DNA of 64,000 nucleotides. Source: an uncultured bacterium (GTDB lineage Bacteria > Cyanobacteriota > Vampirovibrionia > Gastranaerophilales > Gastranaerophilaceae). Below, piece by piece: positions 9,107 through 17,479 of this stretch; the stretch's first letter is position 1; each line of letters begins with the position of its first letter. Both the position numbers and the translations under genes were made by a program. The notes beneath the pieces were generated by a model. It was not told where the DNA came from. It worked only from the letters and a program-made list of their open reading frames with translations, and made no database searches. The stretch spans positions 186,001 to 250,000 of the forward strand of contig CACWHC010000001.1 of the NCBI GenBank assembly GCA_902760645.1, given 5' to 3'.

Positions 9107-9134
9107 TTGACTGCATTTGAGATATTGTTACATT
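9107..9134 (+). promoter_or_regulatory. candidate promoter and leader of rpmI-rplT
   Basis: TTGACT (9107-9112), 16 bp, TACATT (9129-9134) with a TGT extension. About 140 nt of leader would precede rpmI. In many bacteria L20 represses through this leader; I see no clear L20 site by eye. No infC is present upstream. Confidence 0.35.
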
Positions 9135-9275
9135 TTGTTAACATGTATAAAATTCCTCAGCAACCCGCTTGAAAAATAATTTTGCTCGTAATAGTATAAA
9201 GGGACGAAGATTTTACGGCTTTGGTATGCCTAAAATTATTCAATAACACTTTACTTAATTAAAAAGGAGAAGAAA

Positions 9276-9485
9276 ATGCCAAAACTTAAAACACACAAAT
9301 CTGCTGCAAAACGTTACAAAGTAACGGCATCAGGTAAAATTCAAAAAAGACAAGCAGGTATAGGACACTTGCTCCAACACAAATCAGGATCTAGAAAACG
9401 CAGAATTTTCAAGATGGTTGATGTATCTGAAACACATGTAAAACTGGTATCTAAAGAGTTACCATACAAGAAGTATGCAAGATAG
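9276..9485 (+). CDS. rpmI: 50S ribosomal protein L35
   Basis: A small basic protein of the large ribosomal subunit. The 69 residues carry the family start PKLKTHKSAAKRYKVTASGKI and the GHLLQHKSGSRKRR core. AAAAAGGAGA lies 6 nt before the ATG. rplT follows after 12 bp, the conserved rpmI-rplT order; the infC gene that often comes first is absent here. Confidence 0.97.
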   Translation: MPKLKTHKSAAKRYKVTASGKIQKRQAGIGHLLQHKSGSRKRRIFKMVDVSETHVKLVSKELPYKKYAR

Positions 9486-9497
9486 GAGCAGTGAATT

Positions 9498-9848
9498 ATG
9501 AGAATTAAACGTGGAAACGTAAGTCGCAACAGACATAAAAAAATCTTAAAACTTGCTAAAGGTTTTATCGGAGCAAGAAGCAGAATATTTAAAGTAGCTA
9601 ATACAGCTGTTATGAAAGCATTAAAATATGCTTACAGGGACAGACGTACTACAAAGAGAAACATGAGAAGACTCTGGATTGTAAGAATTAACGCTGCAGT
9701 CAGAGAACGCGGCATGAGCTATTCAAGATTTGTTAATGCCTGCAAAAAAGCTAACATCTTAGTTAACAGAAAGATGCTTGCTGAATTGGCAGTAAATGAC
9801 AAAGAAGCTTTCGATGTGGTATTTGAAGCTGCTAAATCTGCAAAATAG
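9498..9848 (+). CDS. rplT: 50S ribosomal protein L20
   Basis: A large-subunit assembly protein and, in several bacteria, autogenous repressor of its own operon. The 116 residues match the family: [27 protein letters not shown] at the start, then [35 protein letters not shown] and [10 protein letters not shown] ribosome-binding GGAGCAG precedes the ATG. A strong terminator follows. Confidence 0.97.
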   Translation: MRIKRGNVSRNRHKKILKLAKGFIGARSRIFKVANTAVMKALKYAYRDRRTTKRNMRRLWIVRINAAVRERGMSYSRFVNACKKANILVNRKMLAELAVNDKEAFDVVFEAAKSAK

Positions 9849-9871
9849 TTTTTGCGGATATACAAGACTTA

Positions 9872-9903
9872 AAAAACCCTCTCAATAATTTGAGAGGGTT
9901 TTT
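9872..9903. terminator. bidirectional terminator between rplT and the prepilin gene
   Basis: A perfect 14-bp stem (AAAAACCCTCTCAA and its complement) with a TAAT loop, A-rich on one side and T-rich on the other. It serves rplT and the convergent prepilin gene. Confidence 0.88.
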
Positions 9904-9922
9904 AGTTACTAAACAAATCAAA

Positions 9923-10813
9923 TTAATTCCACGGATAATTTTTCGGCATTGTCCATCCGTTTACCATAATATATGCTGCACAGTTCATTCTGTTACCGTT
10001 AACACAACCTTCAACTCCCCATCCTGCCTGAGAAGATGTACACATTTTTATTCTTGCCGGATCATTATCTTCATAACTAAAACATGTAGGATATATTGAA
10101 TGTCCGTTTGCACCTAATCCTTTCCCATTATGACCTGCGGCATAACTAAATACAAATAAATCCTTACCAAAAGTATTATATCCTTTGTAAGGACCGTCTA
10201 TATCAATAAAAAACTTTCCAGCATTACTACCGGTCCATGCATAAGCCAACCATAATACACATGCTCCGTTTGGCATCTGAGCGGACCAACTGTATGTATT
10301 AAAACCATCAGTTGTTGCATATTCAGTTCCAAAGTTAGTCGCATATTTATACTTATTGTATGGCTTTCCTTCATAACACATCGTTTTATCAGTTTCCGTA
10401 GCCTGTGGATACATCTTTGCACCGATTTTTTCAAAAACTAAATAAAAACAGTTTTCCTGATTATATTGACCTTCTGCCCAACCCTCATTACAAGACCAAT
10501 TATGCATCGGTAATGTATCAAATTCAGCGGCTACAGCTTCAATACCTGTTGATATTTGGGCATAAGTCTGTTTAAGCTTATTCAAAGCAATATGTTTTTG
10601 ATAATTTTGTATTAATGTCGGTAATGTCATCGCAGCAACTACGCCGATAATACCGAGGGTGATTAGAACCTCTGCCAAAGTAAAGGCGGCACGACGAGGC
10701 TTTGCAGACTGAGCTACGTGCGTAGCACCTTCTGCTAATGTAAATGCCTTCAAACCCCTACTGTGAGAGGTTTTGCCCCCCCCCCCTAGCGAAAACATAA
10801 ATATAGACTTCAT
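9923..10813 (-). CDS. type IV prepilin / pseudopilin-like protein with duplicated cleavage motif
   Basis: An exported pilin-like protein, processed by prepilin peptidase and assembled through its N-terminal helix. The functional signal is RRAAFTLAEVLITLGIIGVVAA, with probable cleavage before the Phe and the conserved Glu5. A long Cys-containing globular domain follows, rich in Tyr, Trp and Gly. I place the start at 10813: AGGAGGG lies 6 nt upstream, and the longer reading frame to 10849 begins inside the -10 box. Two oddities precede the signal: an 11-G tract just after the start, and an extra AFTLAE followed by GATHVAQ, 20 residues before the real one. Divergent from dapB. Confidence 0.85.
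   Translation of the reverse strand: MKSIFMFSLGGGGKTSHSRGLKAFTLAEGATHVAQSAKPRRAAFTLAEVLITLGIIGVVAAMTLPTLIQNYQKHIALNKLKQTYAQISTGIEAVAAEFDTLPMHNWSCNEGWAEGQYNQENCFYLVFEKIGAKMYPQATETDKTMCYEGKPYNKYKYATNFGTEYATTDGFNTYSWSAQMPNGACVLWLAYAWTGSNAGKFFIDIDGPYKGYNTFGKDLFVFSYAAGHNGKGLGANGHSIYPTCFSYEDNDPARIKMCTSSQAGWGVEGCVNGNRMNCAAYIMVNGWTMPKNYPWN
10713..10726. repeat. palindrome inside the duplicated prepilin leader
   Basis: GCTACG-TG-CGTAGC, perfect 6-bp arms with a 2-nt centre. It encodes the ATHVA part of the extra segment between the two AFTLAE motifs. Confidence 0.6.
10776..10786. repeat. 11-bp C/G homopolymer in the prepilin coding region
   Basis: Eleven consecutive C on the plus strand, coding four Gly codons on the minus strand at about residues 9-12 of the prepilin. 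Such a tract is striking in an AT-rich genome and is a classic slippage site. At 11 bases the gene is in frame. Confidence 0.85.
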
Positions 10814-10837
10814 TTCAGACCCTCCTGATGTATTATT

Positions 10838-10866
10838 ATTATAACACATTTTTGAAATAACCGCAA
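10838..10866 (-). promoter_or_regulatory. promoter of the prepilin gene
   Basis: On the minus strand TTGCGG (10861-10866), 17 bp, TATAAT (10838-10843). The start lies about 18 nt before the AGGAGGG-preceded ATG at 10813. Confidence 0.7.
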
Positions 10867-10923
10867 GTGCTAAAAAAATTTATTTCATATTTATGTGGTA
10901 TCATAGAGAAAAAGGAGAAAATT

Positions 10924-11673
10924 ATGATAAAAGTAGCAGTATGCGGTGCATTAGGGAAAATGGGAACAGAAGTTTGCAAGACAGTTTTATTAAACAACGA
11001 TATGGAACTTGCGGCAAAAATTGATATAGCAGGGGAAGATACCTACAAATCAATTCAGGACGCATCAAATGCTGTTAAAATAGATTTGCTTATTGATTTT
11101 ACGCAGCCAAAATCTATCTTTGAAAACGCTAAATTTTGCCTTAATAACGGGATTAAAATTGTTATAGGCACAACAGGGCTTAAAGATAACGAAATTGAAT
11201 ATCTGAAAAATCTTTCAAAAGAAAAAAATACAGGCTGTTTAATTGCCCCGAATTTTTCTACAGGTGCAGTATTGATGATGATGTTCGCCAAACAGGCTGC
11301 AAAATATTTTGATAATGCTGAAATTATTGAACTTCATCATAATCAGAAAAAAGATGCACCGTCAGGTACGGCAATTAAAACAGCATTAATGATGTCCGAA
11401 GAAAATGACGATTTCACAACCGGCAACTGCCCTGAAACAGAAACTATAAAAGGAGCAAGAGGCGGGATATCATACAATAATATACATATACACTCCGTCA
11501 GAATGCCGGGATTTATGGCATCTCAAGAAGTATTATTCGGTTCTGACGGACAAGTATTAAAAATCCGTCACGACTCAACAGACAGAAAATGTTATATGAA
11601 CGGAGTTATGCTTGCCGTAAGACATACCTTTAAATACAATGATTTTGTATACGGACTCGAAAATATTATGTAG
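10924..11673 (+). CDS. dapB: 4-hydroxy-tetrahydrodipicolinate reductase
   Basis: Reduces hydroxy-tetrahydrodipicolinate with NAD(P)H in the lysine and diaminopimelate pathway, feeding peptidoglycan. The Rossmann fingerprint GALGKMG is at residues 7-13, DFTQP near 62, GTTGL, and the catalytic/substrate segment ELHHNQKKDAPSGTA (about 137-151). I use the ATG at 10924, preceded by AAAAGGAGA; an upstream ATG at 10867 would add 19 residues before the Rossmann fold. The 249 residues are slightly short for the family (about 240-273) but complete. Its last 8 bases overlap the convergent gene's end. Confidence 0.95.
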   Translation: MIKVAVCGALGKMGTEVCKTVLLNNDMELAAKIDIAGEDTYKSIQDASNAVKIDLLIDFTQPKSIFENAKFCLNNGIKIVIGTTGLKDNEIEYLKNLSKEKNTGCLIAPNFSTGAVLMMMFAKQAAKYFDNAEIIELHHNQKKDAPSGTAIKTALMMSEENDDFTTGNCPETETIKGARGGISYNNIHIHSVRMPGFMASQEVLFGSDGQVLKIRHDSTDRKCYMNGVMLAVRHTFKYNDFVYGLENIM

Positions 11674-12196
11674 CATTTTCCTTTAGAGATTCCGACTGAC
11701 CTTCAACTATATCAAGTTTTTTCAGTTTGGCAGATGCCTCCGAAATAGACTTTAGCTCAGGCATAAGCTGATAGGTATAGTGTTTTGTAGCTGCATAAGT
11801 TCCACCGATAAACCCGCCTATCGCACCAAAAAATGCAATCGGAATAGAAAGCCCCCATTTTAAAGCTTTAGACATCTTTGTCAGAGAAATCCCGATAGCA
11901 GGCAAAGCACCACCCAAAACAGCACTCGATATACTGACAAATCTCATTTTTCTATTTACCGACTCTTTATTAAAACTTTGTTCACGCTGTTTTATCTCAT
12001 CAGGATTGACATTTTCCACAACATTAATTAATGTTTTAAAGTTCTTTTCGTATTCGAACGTATCCTTCTGAGCAACACTCACAGGAGTGATAGTTTTTGC
12101 TTTATTATCAATTACTTCGTATTTTTGTCTGCCGTTTTCGACAATATCTGTTTTTACCAGTCTGCCATCACGATTAGATATAATAATTTCTGACAT
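11666..12196 (-). CDS. uncharacterised membrane protein
   Basis: I do not recognise this 176-residue protein. It has a charged soluble N-terminal part (residues 1-80), then two hydrophobic segments (about 90-105, VSISSAVLGGALPAIGISL, and about 115-135, LSIPIAFFGAIGGFIGGTY), and a charged C-terminus. I use the ATG at 12196, preceded by AGAAAGG; a TTG six bases upstream is the only longer option. Its 3' end overlaps dapB's stop by 8 bp, tail to tail. Confidence 0.65.
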   Translation of the reverse strand: MSEIIISNRDGRLVKTDIVENGRQKYEVIDNKAKTITPVSVAQKDTFEYEKNFKTLINVVENVNPDEIKQREQSFNKESVNRKMRFVSISSAVLGGALPAIGISLTKMSKALKWGLSIPIAFFGAIGGFIGGTYAATKHYTYQLMPELKSISEASAKLKKLDIVEGQSESLKENAT

Positions 12197-12258
12197 AAAC
12201 AACCTTTCTTACACGTTATATTATAATTAAAACATTATTCGTGCAAGAATTGCCTAAA

Positions 12259-12528
12259 TTACATTGTAACTATATTATCAGATTTTATAAATTTTTCGCT
12301 ATACTGTATAATTTTATCGGCAAACTTCGGATGTCGAACAAGTATAGGATTCAACACATCGAGTGTTTTAAAAATAAATTTATTCCAAAACCCAAAATGA
12401 GAATCATTAATCATAGTATTTGCATTGTTTGCTTTGGATTCGTGAACAATATTACTTTTCAATAATCCGGATTGGGGAAGCTTTCTTGTAGGGACAGTTC
12501 TCCCAACTCTGTATATTTTCATAGGCAT
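12259..12528 (-). CDS. small uncharacterised protein
   Basis: I do not recognise this 89-residue protein. It is basic with no clear membrane segment or signal. It carries NDSHFGFWNKFIFK around residue 42, with an FG pair seen in several unknown proteins of this window. GGGAGAT lies about 9 nt before the ATG. It stands alone between two minus-strand genes, so it could be a spurious frame, but base composition and spacing fit a real gene. Confidence 0.45.
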   Translation of the reverse strand: MPMKIYRVGRTVPTRKLPQSGLLKSNIVHESKANNANTMINDSHFGFWNKFIFKTLDVLNPILVRHPKFADKIIQYSEKFIKSDNIVTM

Positions 12529-12715
12529 AAATGTATATCTCCCATCGTCTGTACTAAAGCTTTATAATAATTGTATTTCTAACACTTTTTATTGTAGAGC
12601 ATAATTTTATTTTTTTTATAGCAAACATGGCTAAAACATCCGGCTATTTTTTAAATATTCACAATTTGGACATTTTATAAAATTATTACTGTCATTTATA
12701 TCAAAAAACCGTTAA

Positions 12716-15700
12716 TTAATTCAACAGAACCCTGTCAATACAAGCTTTGTTGGAATATTGCCATTCCCTAAATGTTATACGGTTAACTTTAAAACCGCAG
12801 CGTTCCAGGATAGCTTGTTTTTTCATATTTGAAATTCGTTGATTTACGTTGTCTTCAACACCGTCAACTTCTATGATAAATTTCTCATCTACAAGTAAAT
12901 CCGCACTCAAACCTGCAATATCTACTCCTGCTTTTACATCATGCCCTAATTCGCGGATTTGTGCGGCAATTTCACGTTCAAGCTTATTTTTATAGATATT
13001 TTCGTCAATATCAGGATTTTCCAAAATGTCTTTATGTTCATTATATTCTTCAATATATGACATATAATCTCTGAACAAACCTTCCTGAATATCTTTAGGA
13101 TCTCTGGATACGAAATTTATAACCTTATACCTTGCACGGGTAATTGCAACATTGAACAAATTAGGTTTTTGCAAAAATGTCAGACTCTGAGGAAAACTGT
13201 TTGGTGCAAAAGCCCACGACATAAGAATAATATCACGTTCATCACCCTGAAAAGTATGAGCTGTACCGACTTCAATTTCATGTTTTTTCTGCATGTGATC
13301 CGACAATACTTTTGAAATCGATATTTTTAACTGCTCAACCTGTGCTCTGAATGGTGATATAACACCGATAGTAACCGGTTTATCCGGATTTTTTCTCTCA
13401 TCTTCAACAACAATATCATACAAGCGTTTTACCAAAGCCTCGATTTCCGGGAGATTTCTTGTAGCATCACCATCAACTTTCCCATCAGGAACGACAACCG
13501 TTTCCAACACTCTATCGCTGCCTGTATCTTTTTTCATAATACGAATTCTGCCGCCATAAAATTCCTTATTTGAAAAATCAATAATCGGCGGAAGGCTTCT
13601 GAAATGTTCATCAAGCATAACCGAATTTAATGAATAATAATCAGCTAAATCAAACATTGAATTTGTTCTGAATCTCCACATCAACTGGTATCTTTCCGGA
13701 ATACCGTATTGAGTTAAGAAAGATTGCTCTTTAGCCTTTTCAAGGAATGACAAATGCGGAAGCTGTTTATCATCACCAACAATTACAGCACGTTTTGCTC
13801 TGAATAATATAGGGAAACAACTTGCAATATCGCATTGAGAAGCTTCGTCAATAATTGCGACATCAAACATTCCCGGTCTTAAAGGCATAGAACCCGATAC
13901 TGCGTATGTCGTAACACACCAACAAGGGAAAGCCTCTAATAACGGTTTAAAATCTTCCGTTTCCAATATCTTATTTTGTTTATTCTGACTTCTTTGGCAG
14001 ATAGACTGCGCGTGGATTTTTAAGCGATTTTTCTTTACCATATCCTGTAATAATGCTTTTATACTTTCACGGCGTCTGCCTTTTAAAATATTTATGGCAA
14101 GCGGTTTTTGTTTCTTTTTCATCTGGCGGATTTGCTCTGATAATACATGCAGATTGCCTGTCTTTTGAATATCAGATTCTATCTTTCTCAATTTCCAAAC
14201 CATTGCGGAAACTTCAAGTTCGGATTTTAGTCTGCCCAAATTTTCATAATTTACATCAAAATCTTTTAATTTCAGAATTTTTTTCAGCTTGCTCAGACTG
14301 CTAAAGTTTGCAATATTAGCAAAGAAACCCGTTTTTTCAATATTCTTTTCTAAAGTATCAATTATCGCAAGTATATCTTCTATTTCTGACTTTTTAAGAT
14401 TGGATTTTATAAAAACACGATTACCTATTGATTTGTCATGTTCTTCAACTTCATAAGACATATTTGTCCAGTCTTGTTCAAGTTTTATAATTTGTTCACT
14501 TTTTTGTTCACAGGCACGAATTGCGTCTATATGCTTTTTCATATCGTCAACACCGACAAACAAACTGTCTTCAAAGTCGCTGTTTATATCAATTTTTTCA
14601 TTAATCAAATCTTTAAGTTTATCACTTAATTGTCTTTGATAATTTAATCTGCCTGCACGAAGTGCCAAGAAAGGTGCTCCTAAAGCATTTAATCTGTCCG
14701 CAACAACATCTACCGCCTTATCCATACGGGAAGCGACGAGAACCGTCTTACCGTTTGCAACAAGGTGTGCCACAAGGTTAACTATAGTCTGAGATTTACC
14801 GGTTCCCGGAGGTCCTTGCACCGCAATAAACTTGTTATTTTCGATATTTTTAATGACCTGCTCCTGACTGTCACTCAATGCCAACGGCGTTACGGGATAA
14901 AAATCCGAAATACTTTTCATATCCTTAATCGGAGCAGATTTTTCTTTCGACATAGAATATTCTTCATTGATTACACTCAATGCGGTTTCTCTGTAAACTC
15001 CGCTCGGTTTTTCCGCAATTTGGGTTAATTCATGAAGAACACCTGCCGTAACACTCGGGCGTTTGGTCAATATAATGGCAGCCTGACTTGTCAGATTAAT
15101 TTTTTCTAATTTCTTAACTTGTTTTTGTTTGTTTTCTTCGGAATTTATGACTTCGTCAAAATTTTCACCGTCAATTTTTTCGTTATAAAAATCATTTTCA
15201 TCGTCTTTTGATAAGTTATCTTCATCAACATTATTACTGTCATCAAGATTTATATCGATTTCCGGAATAATAGACTTCAGCGTAGTAAGGAATATATCCA
15301 TACTTTCCTGAGTAATAGGCATTGTCGGAACAACCTCCAGCAACCCCTCCAGCATTGAATCTACTTCATCATCGTCATCACTCTTTTTCATTAACGCCGT
15401 TAAAGCACCTGTATTAAGTGATAATACTTCTTCCTGCGGAATACAGTTTATATTTACACCATTACGTTCAAGGTGACACGGAAGATATAAAAGCGGAGTT
15501 AAAAATTCACTTGCACGCCTGTTTTTTGAGTTTTTACCGACAAGGAACAAATAACCGTATATCAAATATTTGTCTTTAACGGAATTATTTGACAAATTCA
15601 TTAATTCGGTTAATTTTGCATCACTTCCGTCAAGACGCAAAAATTCTTCATCACTGCTTAAAAGACTTTCTTGTCCTTTCAGGAAAATCCATTTATTATC

Positions 15701-15835
15701 TTTATCCCCTTTAAGATTTCTGAAAGTTGAACTTTGTACTTCTTCTCTTACGCAATCATGAAGATACAGGCTCAATTTTTTTATAAAACTGTTATTGAAT
15801 GCCGAATTAATTGCCTTTGTCGCTTCTTGTAACAT
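12716..15835 (-). CDS. SF1 DNA/RNA helicase with C-terminal DUF559-like nuclease domain
   Basis: A 1,039-residue AAA_11/AAA_12-type helicase. Walker A GPPGTGKSQT is near residue 340, TVLVASRMDKAVDVV follows, a coiled-coil insertion spans about 430-620, Walker B is VAIIDEASQCD (about 658), motif III GDDKQLPH (about 684), and late motifs TAHTFQGDERDIILMS and NLFNVAITRARYKV are present. The last 90 residues (ADLLVDEKFIIEVDG) look like a DUF559/Vsr-type endonuclease fold with the Asp and Glu-x-Asp positions visible. An acidic linker lies near 195-235. AAGGGAA precedes the ATG. Function is unknown: repair or defence are both possible. It stands alone, not in a recognisable defence island. Confidence 0.82.
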   Translation of the reverse strand: MLQEATKAINSAFNNSFIKKLSLYLHDCVREEVQSSTFRNLKGDKDNKWIFLKGQESLLSSDEEFLRLDGSDAKLTELMNLSNNSVKDKYLIYGYLFLVGKNSKNRRASEFLTPLLYLPCHLERNGVNINCIPQEEVLSLNTGALTALMKKSDDDDEVDSMLEGLLEVVPTMPITQESMDIFLTTLKSIIPEIDINLDDSNNVDEDNLSKDDENDFYNEKIDGENFDEVINSEENKQKQVKKLEKINLTSQAAIILTKRPSVTAGVLHELTQIAEKPSGVYRETALSVINEEYSMSKEKSAPIKDMKSISDFYPVTPLALSDSQEQVIKNIENNKFIAVQGPPGTGKSQTIVNLVAHLVANGKTVLVASRMDKAVDVVADRLNALGAPFLALRAGRLNYQRQLSDKLKDLINEKIDINSDFEDSLFVGVDDMKKHIDAIRACEQKSEQIIKLEQDWTNMSYEVEEHDKSIGNRVFIKSNLKKSEIEDILAIIDTLEKNIEKTGFFANIANFSSLSKLKKILKLKDFDVNYENLGRLKSELEVSAMVWKLRKIESDIQKTGNLHVLSEQIRQMKKKQKPLAINILKGRRRESIKALLQDMVKKNRLKIHAQSICQRSQNKQNKILETEDFKPLLEAFPCWCVTTYAVSGSMPLRPGMFDVAIIDEASQCDIASCFPILFRAKRAVIVGDDKQLPHLSFLEKAKEQSFLTQYGIPERYQLMWRFRTNSMFDLADYYSLNSVMLDEHFRSLPPIIDFSNKEFYGGRIRIMKKDTGSDRVLETVVVPDGKVDGDATRNLPEIEALVKRLYDIVVEDERKNPDKPVTIGVISPFRAQVEQLKISISKVLSDHMQKKHEIEVGTAHTFQGDERDIILMSWAFAPNSFPQSLTFLQKPNLFNVAITRARYKVINFVSRDPKDIQEGLFRDYMSYIEEYNEHKDILENPDIDENIYKNKLEREIAAQIRELGHDVKAGVDIAGLSADLLVDEKFIIEVDGVEDNVNQRISNMKKQAILERCGFKVNRITFREWQYSNKACIDRVLLN

Positions 15836-15933
15836 AACTATTCCCTTTTCCTCAGCAGACCCAAATCTGCTCTTAACCGATTATACCATTTTACGCTAAA
15901 TTCGTCCATAAAAACATCATTAATTTATATGAG

Positions 15934-15963
15934 TTAGTACATTATTGTTTCTTGTGCTAAAAT
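15934..15963 (+). promoter_or_regulatory. extended -10 promoter giving a leaderless cca mRNA
   Basis: TGC-TAAAAT (15955-15963) ends 7 nt before the cca ATG, placing the expected start at the A of ATG. TTAGTA at 15934-15939 is a weak -35 at 18 bp. There is no Shine-Dalgarno. Confidence 0.55.
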
Positions 15964-15970
15964 TTACAGT

Positions 15971-17086
15971 ATGAAAATTAATGAAGCGGAAAATTTATAT
16001 TATATCGGCGGTATAGTACGAGATGAAATACTCGGGACGAAAAGTTTTGACATTGATTTAACTTATGTCGGGAATGCAATAGATTTTGTAAAAAAGCTTG
16101 ATGATATCGAAATATTAAAAATTAACGAACCGTTTGGAACAGTACGAATAAAATTTAATGGAAAAGAAACAGATATAGCTTCAACACGTTCGGAAATATA
16201 TGAAAAAGCAGGACACCTCCCTACTGTGACAAAAATCGGCTGTTCTCTTAAAGAGGATGTTCTACGCAGAGATTTTACAATCAATGCAATGGCAAAAAAT
16301 ATTAAAACCGGTGAAATAATAGACTACACAGGCGGATTAGAAGATATTAAAAAGAAAAAACTCAGGATACTTCATAACAAAAGCTTTGTTGATGACCCGA
16401 CAAGAATAATAAGAGCTTTAAAATTTGGAGTCAGATTTAATTTCACATTAGATGAAAATACGGAAAAACTTCGTAGTGAATATCTTAAAAATGTAAATTA
16501 TGATATGAGTTATAAAAGAGTTAAAAAGGAATTAATTGAAACCTTTAATCTAAATTCTCAAAAAGCCTATGACGAATTTTGTAATGCTAAAATATATAAA
16601 TTAATTACTACCGGAAATATTAACAAACCTGAAATTAACATCGAAAATTTAGTAGATAAATATAAATCAATCTTAAATGAAAATAATATTTGGCTGATTT
16701 ATGCGGGCACAATTCAGGATTTAGCTAATCTTGAACCTACATTTACCAAAGATGAGCAAAAAATTATAAATGATTTTAACGCAATTAAAGATAAAGAATT
16801 AAAAAATGATTACGATATATACAAAACTTTTGAAAATATCAGAACAGAAAGCATATTGCTGTATGCATTACTTAAAGATGCAGGGACGGCAGAACATTAT
16901 CTTAATAACCTCAAAGATATAAAAATTGAAATTACGGGGAAGGATTTATCCGAATTGAATATACCCCCATCACCCGAATATCAGGAATGTTTTAATTATA
17001 TTTTAAGGAAAAAACTTGAAAATAATTCTATTGATAAGTTATGTGAATTAGAATTAGCCGCAAAATTTTTTCATGATAAAATATAA
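15971..17086 (+). CDS. cca: tRNA nucleotidyltransferase / poly(A) polymerase family
   Basis: A class II nucleotidyltransferase that adds or repairs the 3' CCA of tRNAs. Catalytic motifs are clear: YIGGIVRD (residues 11-18), the metal-binding pair in FDIDL (Asp27, Asp29), RRDFTINAMA (about 98) and DPTRIIRALKFGVRF (about 140). The C-terminal half is helical and poorly conserved. At 371 residues there is no HD domain. The single tRNA gene in this window lacks an encoded CCA, consistent with the need for this enzyme. Whether it adds CC, A or all three cannot be told by eye. The start has no ribosome-binding site. Confidence 0.9.
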   Translation: MKINEAENLYYIGGIVRDEILGTKSFDIDLTYVGNAIDFVKKLDDIEILKINEPFGTVRIKFNGKETDIASTRSEIYEKAGHLPTVTKIGCSLKEDVLRRDFTINAMAKNIKTGEIIDYTGGLEDIKKKKLRILHNKSFVDDPTRIIRALKFGVRFNFTLDENTEKLRSEYLKNVNYDMSYKRVKKELIETFNLNSQKAYDEFCNAKIYKLITTGNINKPEINIENLVDKYKSILNENNIWLIYAGTIQDLANLEPTFTKDEQKIINDFNAIKDKELKNDYDIYKTFENIRTESILLYALLKDAGTAEHYLNNLKDIKIEITGKDLSELNIPPSPEYQECFNYILRKKLENNSIDKLCELELAAKFFHDKI

Positions 17087-17108
17087 ATAAGATAAGGAGA
17101 ATACCCCA

Positions 17109-17369
17109 ATGAATGTTGCCCCAATTACACCTGCATTTACCGGTGCTTCTGTAAGATACAGAATTAACCCTAACAATACGAAAACTTCAGCAGTACAATT
17201 TTTATATAATGATGTTTTAAAAATCGCCAGAAATTATAAAGTTCCTGCAAATTTCAGCAATAAACATATTGATATTATCATAGAAGATATGAAATATCAG
17301 GCAGAACTTGCAAAAACCATCAGAAAAGAATTACGAACTTCAAATATCTCTTACAGGAAAGTTAAGTAA
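17109..17369 (+). CDS. small uncharacterised protein with FTG motif
   Basis: An 86-residue basic protein that I do not recognise. The N-terminus reads NVAPITPAFTGASVRYRIN, with an F-x-G element shared with other unknown proteins of the window. The rest is predicted helical and rich in Lys, Asn and Ile. AAGGAGA lies 9 nt before the ATG. It follows cca by 22 bp and may be co-transcribed. No signal peptide or membrane segment is visible. Confidence 0.65.
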   Translation: MNVAPITPAFTGASVRYRINPNNTKTSAVQFLYNDVLKIARNYKVPANFSNKHIDIIIEDMKYQAELAKTIRKELRTSNISYRKVK

Positions 17370-17416
17370 TTACATTATTATTTTTGTAGCATATTGTAAA
17401 GATATCTGTAACTTTC

Positions 17417-17445
17417 TTGCCAGCATTAAATAAATAATATAAAAT
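17417..17445 (+). promoter_or_regulatory. promoter of the beta-lactamase-like gene
   Basis: TTGCCA (17417-17422), 17 bp, TAAAAT (17440-17445), 34 bp before the ATG at 17480. Confidence 0.65.
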
Positions 17446-17479
17446 AATTATTACTAGGGATTATAGGAGATATTCGGGA

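Noticed and set aside
10814-10849. Twelve extra N-terminal codons for the prepilin (ATG at 10849)
   Set aside because: That ATG lies at the edge of the TATAAT -10 box and upstream of the expected transcript start; the ATG at 10813 has AGGAGGG at proper spacing.
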